Positions 7,217-13,843 of a stretch of 20,485 nucleotides of DNA are shown one piece after another. The position numbers and the translations under genes were made by a program. The notes under the pieces were generated by a model, which was not told the DNA's origin, did not search any database, and saw only the letters and a program-made list of their open reading frames with translations. Origin of the DNA: a candidate division TA06 bacterium SM23_40 (lineage in GTDB: Bacteria > LJUI01 > SM1-40). Position 1 is the first letter of the stretch. Each line of letters opens with the position of its first letter. The stretch spans positions 1 through 20,485 of the forward strand of contig LJUI01000029.1 in assembly GCA_001303705.1 (NCBI GenBank), in the 5' to 3' direction.

Positions 7217-8557
7217 ATGCATCTCGACCTCATCGCACTCGCAGTCGTCGCAGCCGCGGTCTCCGTCGGCCCCGCCTTCAGCCAGACCCTCGGAATAGAG
7301 GAATACAGGCTCGATAATGGCCTGACGATCCTGGTGCGCGAGGATCATTCCTCGCCGGTCGTCTCCGTTCAGGTCTGGTACCGCGTGGGGTCTCGGAACG
7401 ACAGGAGCGGGACAACCGGCATCTCCCATTTCCTCGAACACATGATGTTCGAAGGAACAGAACGATACGGTCCAGGGGAGATCGAACGCATCGTCAGACG
7501 GAATGGCGGGGAGAAGAACGCATTCACCTCGCGCGACTACACAGCATACTATGAAAACCTGGCGAGCGATCGCTATGAGATCGCCATCGAACTCGAAGCC
7601 GATCGCATGCGAAATCTGGTACTCGATCCTGAGCGGATCTCCCGTGAGCGGGGTGCCGTGTCCGAGGAGCGACGGCTGCGCGATAACTCGCGGACTGGCA
7701 GGCTATACGAGGAGCTTATCGCTGCTGCCTATGTCGCCCATCCCTATCAGTGGCCCATACTCGGGTGGATGTCGGACATTGAATCGATTAGCCGCGAGGA
7801 TCTCCTCCACCACTATCGCACATACTACGCTCCCAACAATGCGATCGTGGTCATCATAGGTGATGTCTCCCCTGAGGAGGCATATCGCAAAGTCAAACGC
7901 TATTTCGGGAAGATCCCGCCAGGTGAAGAGCCGCCTCAGGTGAGGACCAGAGAGCCGCATCAGAAGGGAGAACGTCGCGTCGAGGTACGCAAACAGGCCG
8001 AGACGCCCTACGTTCTGGTGGCCTTCCATGCTCCCGAGATCGGGCATCCTGACCAGTACGTCCTGGATGTCATCAGCGAAATCATCTCCACAGGCAGAAG
8101 CTCGCGACTGTACCGATCCCTCGTCCGGGAGCGGGAGATCGCACTCTCAGCCTGGGGCGGGTACGAGGCCCGCACCGACCCGTCGCTCTTCTATTGCGGC
8201 GGGACGCCAAGAGCCGGGCACACGACCGACGAACTCGAGGAAGGTATCTATTCCGAACTCAAACATCTCATAGAGGAACCGGTATCGGACCGGGAGCTCA
8301 CAAAAGCGATCAATCAGATCGAAGCCCGACTCATCTTCAGCCTCGACCGGAATTTCTACCTCGGGGTACAGATCGGACGAAGCGCGACAATGCTCTCCCA
8401 TCACTACCTCGAGGACCTTGTCGCGAGGATCAGGGCTGTGACGGCTGAAGACATCATGCGGGTAGCTGGCGAGCACTTTGTGCCCGAAAACCGGACCGTC
8501 GCAATCCTCATCCCTGAGGGAAAGACGTCGGACCGCCTTCGCCAGCCCACGTACTGA
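7217..8557 (+). CDS. M16 (insulinase/pitrilysin-type) zinc peptidase, catalytically intact, exported
   Basis: The 446-residue protein starts with a signal peptide (MHLDLIALAVVAAAVSVGPAFS) and should act in the periplasm or cell envelope. M16 peptidases hold zinc with an inverted HxxEH motif, seen here as H71-F-L-E74-H75 in GISHFLEHMMFEGT; the distal zinc ligand is E150 or E151 in AVSEERRLRDN. A second, non-catalytic M16 domain follows (ITYxxNN-type segment YYAPNNAIVVIIGDV, then STGRSSRLYRSLV and the C-terminal strands). The family cleaves short or unfolded peptides inside a clamshell of two ~220-residue halves. The next gene encodes a partner with a dead zinc site, so the active enzyme is probably a heterodimer, as in mitochondrial processing peptidase and many bacterial M16 pairs. 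The start was chosen from the promoter position, the ribosome site and the signal peptide. Natural substrates are unknown. Confidence 0.9.
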   Translation: MHLDLIALAVVAAAVSVGPAFSQTLGIEEYRLDNGLTILVREDHSSPVVSVQVWYRVGSRNDRSGTTGISHFLEHMMFEGTERYGPGEIERIVRRNGGEKNAFTSRDYTAYYENLASDRYEIAIELEADRMRNLVLDPERISRERGAVSEERRLRDNSRTGRLYEELIAAAYVAHPYQWPILGWMSDIESISREDLLHHYRTYYAPNNAIVVIIGDVSPEEAYRKVKRYFGKIPPGEEPPQVRTREPHQKGERRVEVRKQAETPYVLVAFHAPEIGHPDQYVLDVISEIISTGRSSRLYRSLVREREIALSAWGGYEARTDPSLFYCGGTPRAGHTTDELEEGIYSELKHLIEEPVSDRELTKAINQIEARLIFSLDRNFYLGVQIGRSATMLSHHYLEDLVARIRAVTAEDIMRVAGEHFVPENRTVAILIPEGKTSDRLRQPTY

Positions 8558-8682
8558 TCTGCGTTGGCACATGAGAGGGCCGTGATCCTTCGCGATTACC
8601 CAAGCCATCTGCTCGCTGAGAGTAGTGAGCCTGTTCCTCTCGCCTCACGAGGCAACATGTCTATTGCTGATAGGAGACGCTC

Positions 8683-10077
8683 ATGCACCGATCGCTGATC
8701 GCCATAACGCTACTGTTGACGACACTGATCACAGTCAGCCCAGTCCAATCTGCTGCGGAGAAGACCGAAATGGCACTCCCAACTCCACACCGCCACGTAT
8801 TCGAGAACGGCCTTGCCGTCCTGACGGTCGAACGCCACCAACTCCCTATCGTCGAGTTGAGGGCCATGATCCGCGCCGGCGTGCGGCAGGAGGTGGATGA
8901 CGAGGCGGGCCTGGCTAACCTCGTGGCACGGCTCCTCGTCCACGGCACCCGTGAGCGCTCGGCAATCGAGATCGCCGAAGCCATCGACTATGTAGGCGGG
9001 CGGCTCGACACGTATGCCTCGGATGATGCCTCCTACGTATCTATCTCTGTCCTGTCGCGGGATCTCCTGCTCGGGCTCGACCTCCTGTGTGAGCTCCTGA
9101 CGGCGCCGACATTTCCTGAGGAGGAACTCGAACGAGAGCGCGGTCTCGTCCTTACTGAGATGGCGCAGCGCAAGGATGATCCGCGGACAGTCGTGGGAGA
9201 TGCATTCCGCGAGGCAGTGTTCGAGGACCACCCCTACCATCGACCTGTCACCGGATATGAGGAGACAGTCACATCTCTGACACGCGAGGCAATTCTCTCG
9301 TTCTATGAGCGTTTCTATCGTCCCAACAATTGTGCGATCGCCGCCGTGGGCGACTTCGATCCTGACAACCTGATTGAGGAATTGGGTAAGCGGCTCGAGA
9401 CGTGGGAACGACGTGACGTGCCCGCTGTGGAGCCGAAGACCCCCAGGCCCATCAAGAAGTCCGAGCTCAAGCTCATCGATATGGACATCTCCCAGTCTTA
9501 TGCCCGGTTCGGCCACCACGGCATCAAACGCAATCACCCCGACTACTATGCGATATCCGTCATGAATCGGATTCTGGGGGCTGTCGGATCCGGACGGATC
9601 TTCAGAGAGGTGAGAGAGGAACGGGGGTTGGCGTACGATGCGCGCGCCAGATTCCCGAGCCTTCTCGACCTCGGCACCTTCTATGCCTCGTTCGAGACGA
9701 AAATCGAGAGCACACAAGAGGCGCTCGACGTCACCCTCGACCAGATTCGCAGAATGAAGACACGAGGCGTGACCAGCGAAGAACTGGCAGATGCGAAGAG
9801 CTACTTGACAGGCCACTTCCCGCTTACGTTCGAGACCGGAAGACAGCTCGCTGCGATCCTGCTTGATATCCAACTCTTCGATTTGGGCCCTGAGTACCTT
9901 GCTGAATATCTGGATACTATCGAGTCAGTCACCAAGAAAGACATCAAACGTGTCGCCCAGCAGTATCTCGATCCGGAAAAGATGATCTTCGTCGTGGTCA
10001 CCAGGCTGGAAGATCTCTCGCTCGACGTGCCGGGCATCGAGCAACCGGAGCAACAAACGGAGAAAGATATGCACTAG
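8683..10077 (+). CDS. M16-family protein lacking the zinc site (likely non-catalytic partner)
   Basis: This 464-residue exported protein (signal peptide MHRSLIAITLLLTTLITVSPVQSA) has the same two-domain M16 layout as its upstream neighbour: VFENGLAVLTVERHQLP, RAGVRQEVDDEAGLANL, then FYRPNNCAIAAVGDF and GSGRIFREVREERGLAY. Where the neighbour has HFLEH, this protein reads N79-L-V-A82-R83, so both His and the catalytic Glu are gone. Known M16 pairs combine one active and one inactive subunit that helps bind substrate, the obvious model here. AGGAGA at 8672-8677 gives a good ribosome site. The two genes are 125 bp apart and no new promoter was recognised between them, so co-transcription is likely but not shown. 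No clear terminator follows; GC-rich inverted sequence is present around 10080-10125. Confidence 0.88.
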   Translation: MHRSLIAITLLLTTLITVSPVQSAAEKTEMALPTPHRHVFENGLAVLTVERHQLPIVELRAMIRAGVRQEVDDEAGLANLVARLLVHGTRERSAIEIAEAIDYVGGRLDTYASDDASYVSISVLSRDLLLGLDLLCELLTAPTFPEEELERERGLVLTEMAQRKDDPRTVVGDAFREAVFEDHPYHRPVTGYEETVTSLTREAILSFYERFYRPNNCAIAAVGDFDPDNLIEELGKRLETWERRDVPAVEPKTPRPIKKSELKLIDMDISQSYARFGHHGIKRNHPDYYAISVMNRILGAVGSGRIFREVREERGLAYDARARFPSLLDLGTFYASFETKIESTQEALDVTLDQIRRMKTRGVTSEELADAKSYLTGHFPLTFETGRQLAAILLDIQLFDLGPEYLAEYLDTIESVTKKDIKRVAQQYLDPEKMIFVVVTRLEDLSLDVPGIEQPEQQTEKDMH

Positions 10078-10165
10078 GCGGCAGCTCCCCGGGCGAAAGA
10101 CCCGCAAGGGCGGCCCGCCGCAGGTACGGTCAGCGCAGTCCTGCCGCCAGAGCGCCGAACGACGC

Positions 10166-10194
10166 TTGACGCCGCCTGCCGATCGGTGTATAAT
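10166..10194 (+). promoter_or_regulatory. Near-consensus sigma70 promoter of the copper-receptor unit
   Basis: TTGACG (10166-10171), a 17-bp spacer and a perfect TATAAT (10189-10194). Transcription should begin near 10201, giving a ~95-nt structured leader before the ATG at 10296. A promoter this strong ahead of a metal-uptake gene implies a repressor or a post-initiation control step. Confidence 0.8.
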
Positions 10195-10201
10195 GGCAAT
10201 G

Positions 10202-10240
10202 AGGACGCCCCTCGTCCTGGCTCGAATCCCTGTGAGGGAT
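10202..10240 (+). promoter_or_regulatory. Two tandem hairpins at the 5' end of the copper-receptor leader
   Basis: AGGACG (10202-10207) pairs with CGTCCT (10213-10218) around a 5-nt loop, and ATCCCT (10226-10231) pairs with AGGGAT (10235-10240) around GTG. Both stems are perfect 6-bp pairs and begin right at the predicted transcription start. They may stabilise the transcript or take part in regulation. They do not match any riboswitch I can recognise. Confidence 0.5.
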
Positions 10241-10295
10241 GCTATTCTGCTCGAGTCTCGCGGCATTTCGGAAATCGAAGAAGGAACGTAACTCA

Positions 10296-10850
10296 ATGGT
10301 GAGACGCGCCATAAACCGCCCCGCCGGCTCGGGGTTCTCGGCCCCGCGCCTCTTCCTGCTCGCCTTCCTGGTGGTGAGCTGCGCGTCGTATCCGGCGGCC
10401 GCGACTTCTGGCTGTGGTCTGTCCACACCGCACGCCGATCTGGAACCGACGGATGGAGAGAGTGGCCCGTCCTATGGCGCCAGGGGCGGAGTTGATGTGC
10501 ATACTTCGTGCTGCTCAATATCGCGACACGGAATACCTCGGGAATCGTCCCCACGGGCGGACCACGAGACTGTGAGCTGCGGGTGTGGCTGCTCCGATTT
10601 TGAGATATCGTGTCCGTGGGTCAACACGTCATCCTCTGCCGGTGTCGTTCTCTGCACCCACCCGTGTCCCTGCGCCGGCCAGCATTCCCAGGGCGTGTTA
10701 TCTTCCCCCCGGCTTCCCACGGGCCTTACACCATCCCTCCATACCTTCATCCGCACGCCTCACTACGAGAACCTAGCTACCCTATGCTTCATCAGGACCT
10801 CACAGCACACCCCTGCTGTTTTGCATGGCCCCCCTAGAGAATCCCGATAA
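10296..10850 (+). CDS. Small Cys-rich exported protein upstream of the copper receptor
   Basis: I do not recognise a family. The 184-residue product has a basic N-terminus and a hydrophobic segment (LFLLAFLVVS). It could be a lipoprotein (VVSC with C29) or be cut after PAAA near residue 37. Twelve cysteines follow or lie in this part, several in metal-ligand-like clusters: CC at 72-73, CGCGC at 95-99, and CTHPCPC at 120-126. The start has AAGGA 10 nt upstream and lies ~95 nt after a near-consensus promoter; third codon positions are GC-rich in the first half, supporting real coding. The next gene is a copper receptor, 216 nt downstream. In Proteobacteria, small Cys-motif ORFs (DUF2946/CruR-type) before such receptors sense copper during translation, and this could be an analogue, though no homology is claimed. 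Copper binding is inferred from Cys content and context only. The C-terminal third is the least gene-like part. Confidence 0.6.
   Translation: MVRRAINRPAGSGFSAPRLFLLAFLVVSCASYPAAATSGCGLSTPHADLEPTDGESGPSYGARGGVDVHTSCCSISRHGIPRESSPRADHETVSCGCGCSDFEISCPWVNTSSSAGVVLCTHPCPCAGQHSQGVLSSPRLPTGLTPSLHTFIRTPHYENLATLCFIRTSQHTPAVLHGPPRESR
10802..10822 (+). terminator. Weak terminator-like hairpin inside the end of the Cys-rich ORF
   Basis: ACAGCA (10802-10807) pairs with TGCTGT (10814-10819) around a 6-nt loop, and the transcript continues with a run of four T (10819-10822). The stem is short, so termination would be partial at best. Its place, in the last codons of the ORF and before the receptor gene, would suit attenuation coupled to translation. 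Confidence 0.35.
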
Positions 10851-11066
10851 TCCACGGAACTGGAAGAGCATCGTTGCGCGATAGCCCGTCCAATGCCCGG
10901 CCAGGCTTTGGTCCAACGATACCCGTGCGATTCAAGCTCGCTTTCCTGTGCGCAGCCGATGCGCTCCACGGCGCAAACGGTTGCCAGACAAGTTGCCAGC
11001 GGCGCGCCATAGCTCTGCGGCACAGACGATCCCGCGCCTGGCGCGTACTTCGGAAGGATAGACGCG

Positions 11067-13130
11067 ATGAAATACTTATCGATGATTCCCATGGCTCTCC
11101 TGCTCCTGGGTGGCGCCCTGTACCCCGCTGTCGCTCAGGAGGAAGAGGAGGAGCTGCCGATCTATACGATCGAAGAGCTCGTCGTAGTGGGCGAGCGCCT
11201 GGAACCAGGGATGAACCTGGAGGTGTCACAGCAAGAAGTCGCAGCGAGGGCCACGCGCGATGTGGGAGCTCTCTTCAGGACCATACCCCAGGCAGGAGCA
11301 ATCCGCCGCGGTGGTACAGGTCTGGATCCTGTGGTTCGCGGCTTCCGGGGCGAGCAGTTGACGATCCTCGTCGACGGTGCGGCACAGGCGTGGGCAGCAT
11401 GTCCGAACCGCATGGATCCGCCGACGATGCACATCGAGCCCGAGGATCTACAGAAGATCGAGCTCTTCCCGGGACCGTACACCGTGCGCTTCGGCTCGTC
11501 AGTCGGCGGCGTCGTCAATCTCGTCATGACGAGGCCGCCGCGGGTCTCGCACGCCGTGGTCCATGGCACTGTCACCTCCGGGTACGAGAGTGCCTACGAG
11601 GGACGCCGCATCCGTGGAGAGCTCTCGGCGAACTGGCCCTGGGGGGATCTGACGCTGACCGGCGCAGCCAAGGATTATCGGAATTACGAAGATGGGCGCG
11701 GTGACGAGGTCAGTGCGGCCTTCCGCACGAACAGCTACTCGGTGAAGCTCGGGGCGTCTCCCACATCGAACCAGCGCATCCAATTTTCGCACCGGCAGTC
11801 ATTCGCAAGGGATATGGCCTATCCGGCACTGCCCATGGACGCGAGAAAAGACGACACGCAATTCTATGCGCTCGACTACCGGCTGCACCGCCGCGCCCCA
11901 TACAACATGACGCTGACAACAAGGCTCTGGGCCAGCCTTGTCGACCACGTCATGGACAATTCCCTGAAGCCCAACGCAACAATGGTCACCGCCGTCACCG
12001 ATGCCCACACACGCGCCAGGGGAGGTCGGGCAGAAGGCCAGGTGATGCTAAAGGGCGGCCACCGCCTCTATATTGGTGCCGACTACTCCAGGCACTTCCA
12101 GAAGGGGTTCCGGACGAGGGACTTCCTCATGGGGCCGATGGCCGGCACAACGCTCTTCGACATCGTCTGGCCAGATGCGGAGATGGAGACCATAGGGGGG
12201 TTCGGAGAGCTTCGATGGACGCTCTCTCCCACCCTCCTGGCAACGGTGGGCGCACGAGTCGACAGAGCCACGGGCAGAGCGGATAACCCGGAGGCCGCGT
12301 TCGAAGCTCTCTATCCGGAAGATCTCGAGCGAACCGATGTGGTACCCTCCGGCCAGGTCGGACTGAGCTGGCAGGCTACCCCTCATCTGGAGCTTTCCAC
12401 CAAGGTAGGGACAGGCGCGAGGGTACCGAGCGTCGAGGAGCTGTACATCTATTTGCTGCCGGTCGGGCTAGACCCGTATGACTACCTCGGCGATCCGACC
12501 CTCGAGCCGGAACGCAACATACAGGGAGAAGTGCGCGGAGCCATCGAGCTCGCACCGGCGCGCATCGAGGCGACTCTCTTCCACAGCCGGGTCAGCGATT
12601 ACGTATCCGCCCGCATCGATACTACGGTCACCTCTCGGTCACCGGGAGCGCTGGGGGTGAAGCGCTTCACCTCGATATCGACAGCAACCATCTCCGGGGG
12701 ACACCTCAGGGCGGCGCTCGACCTCGGTCGGGGATTCGAGCTTTCAGGCAGCGTGGCCGCCAGCCTGGGTCGGGACGAAGATGCGGACGAAGACCTCCCG
12801 GAGATGGCGCCGCCGGAGGCGAGAATGTCGCTCTGCTATTGCACCCCCGGGGAACTCTTCCGCGGAGAGGTCGAGGGACGCTTCGTTGCAAAGCAGGACC
12901 GGATATCCGAGAGCTTCGGCGAGACGGAGACGGCAGGATTTGGGGTGTGCAACGCCCGCGCCTGGCTGAACCTCGGTTCCCATGTGACGCTCAGAGCAGG
13001 TGTAGATAATCTGTTCGATCACTACTACCGTGAACACTTGAATCGAAATCACAAAGTTGATGGCTCGTCCATTGCCGAGCCCGGACGCAGTCTTTCGGTT
13101 GAGTTGACAGCTGGACTGGGCACGCGGTGA
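11067..13130 (+). CDS. oprC: TonB-dependent copper receptor, OprC/NosA type
   Basis: This 687-residue outer membrane receptor has a signal peptide (MKYLSMIPMALLLLGGALYPAVA), a TonB-box-like segment (TIEELVVVG, ~34-42), a plug domain (~55-160) and a ~520-residue beta-barrel. Family assignment rests on the plug motif WAACPNRMDPPTMHI, diagnostic of OprC/NosA receptors, in which C112 and M116 form CxxxM. The second copper motif, HxM, is present as H294-V-M296 in LVDHVMDN. In Pseudomonas OprC these two motifs bind copper, so copper import across the outer membrane is the likely role. It would need TonB-ExbBD, not encoded here. GGAAGGA at 11052-11058 is the ribosome site. The barrel ends in GLGTR instead of the common terminal aromatic residue, a small oddity. 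The gene follows the Cys-rich ORF and is closed by a strong terminator. Confidence 0.9.
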   Translation: MKYLSMIPMALLLLGGALYPAVAQEEEEELPIYTIEELVVVGERLEPGMNLEVSQQEVAARATRDVGALFRTIPQAGAIRRGGTGLDPVVRGFRGEQLTILVDGAAQAWAACPNRMDPPTMHIEPEDLQKIELFPGPYTVRFGSSVGGVVNLVMTRPPRVSHAVVHGTVTSGYESAYEGRRIRGELSANWPWGDLTLTGAAKDYRNYEDGRGDEVSAAFRTNSYSVKLGASPTSNQRIQFSHRQSFARDMAYPALPMDARKDDTQFYALDYRLHRRAPYNMTLTTRLWASLVDHVMDNSLKPNATMVTAVTDAHTRARGGRAEGQVMLKGGHRLYIGADYSRHFQKGFRTRDFLMGPMAGTTLFDIVWPDAEMETIGGFGELRWTLSPTLLATVGARVDRATGRADNPEAAFEALYPEDLERTDVVPSGQVGLSWQATPHLELSTKVGTGARVPSVEELYIYLLPVGLDPYDYLGDPTLEPERNIQGEVRGAIELAPARIEATLFHSRVSDYVSARIDTTVTSRSPGALGVKRFTSISTATISGGHLRAALDLGRGFELSGSVAASLGRDEDADEDLPEMAPPEARMSLCYCTPGELFRGEVEGRFVAKQDRISESFGETETAGFGVCNARAWLNLGSHVTLRAGVDNLFDHYYREHLNRNHKVDGSSIAEPGRSLSVELTAGLGTR

Positions 13131-13187
13131 GGAGGCCCGGCAGACCGGACCATCGATCCATACTGCGAAACCCCTGACCAATCTGTT

Positions 13188-13228
13188 GAGCGGCAGGCCA
13201 TTTCTTACCGACGGCCTGCCGCTCTTCT
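13188..13228 (+). terminator. Strong intrinsic terminator between convergent units
   Basis: GAGCGGCAGGCC (13188-13199) pairs perfectly with GGCCTGCCGCTC (13213-13224) around a 13-nt loop and is followed by TTCT on the + strand. It lies 57 bp after the copper receptor stop. The perfect 12-bp stem could also stop transcripts arriving from the opposite strand, although the T-run on that side is poor. Confidence 0.85.
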
Positions 13229-13301
13229 ATCGAGGATTTCTCGCTCTAGACGCAGAGGGCACGCCATGCGGAGGATGCCGCTCGCGCCCAGACTGCTGAC
13301 A

Positions 13302-13838
13302 TCATGTGCCCGAGGCCTCTTCGGGCCACTTCTTGGCCATCTCCTGTATCGCCGCCATGGCGGCCCCGTACTGCCGCTTCTCCACAAGCGCCGTAACGAG
13401 TTTCACATGACGGATCCGCTCGGATCGGTCGCTATCGCCGCTCAACTCATCGAGATCGAAGACCTTCACGCCCGAGCCGAGTGCCTCGCCCGGACTGCTC
13501 CCCGAGTCGGGTACGATCCCAATGCCACTAGGCCCGGCCGCCTCGTCCGATGTTGGCGACGTCGGCTCAGCTTCACCAGCCTCTGGTGCTGGGCCCGCGC
13601 CCCGCTGCTCTCCCTCCGCTGCGCCATCGGTGTGCGTCGCAGACTCAATATGCTCTGTCTCCCCCGCCATGACCCTGCCGTAGTGCGTGATATCGAGGTT
13701 GTTATTCGCGCCCTGCGTGCTGCCCTCTTGCTTCTTCCTTTCGTCCTCGGCGGGCTCTTCCGGCTTCAGGAGCCGCTCCAGGGGCGAACGTTCGCGCTTC
13801 TCAGCATGCAGCTCCTTGAGCCGCTCGGTGATGTCCAT
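13302..13838 (-). CDS. Acidic, mostly disordered protein with helical C-terminus; third gene of the TPR operon
   Basis: No family is recognised. The 178-residue protein starts with a charged helix (MDITERLKELHAEKRERSPL). It then runs through a long low-complexity stretch rich in Gly, Glu, Ala, Ser and Pro (~30-135), and ends in amphipathic helices (RIRHVKLVTALVEKRQYGAA, then MAAIQEMAKKW) that resemble one TPR-like helical pair. There is no signal peptide or membrane segment, so it should be cytoplasmic. Its start is 5 nt beyond the stop of the 493-residue gene, and its ribosome site (AAAGG) overlaps that stop codon, so translation is likely coupled. A plausible role is a flexible linker or adaptor that joins the two TPR proteins made by the same operon; this is inference from composition and position. 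Confidence 0.75.
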   Translation of the reverse strand: MDITERLKELHAEKRERSPLERLLKPEEPAEDERKKQEGSTQGANNNLDITHYGRVMAGETEHIESATHTDGAAEGEQRGAGPAPEAGEAEPTSPTSDEAAGPSGIGIVPDSGSSPGEALGSGVKVFDLDELSGDSDRSERIRHVKLVTALVEKRQYGAAMAAIQEMAKKWPEEASGT

Positions 13839-13843
13839 CGTTT

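Noticed and set aside
8710-9873. 387-residue minus-strand frame opposite the second M16 gene
   Set aside because: It mirrors a clear M16 protein and has no family signature, signal peptide or ribosome site of its own.
10851-11066. Cobalamin riboswitch upstream of the TonB receptor
   Set aside because: TonB receptors often have one, so I looked, but no B12-box-like core or its usual flanking stems were seen, and the receptor is OprC-type rather than BtuB-type. The direct GTTGCCAG pair at 10980 and 10992 is probably chance.
10874-11704. 276-residue + strand frame overlapping the start of the copper receptor
   Set aside because: It overlaps over 600 bp of the well-supported receptor gene in another frame, is Arg-rich as expected of a GC-rich shadow frame, and has no recognisable domain or ribosome site.
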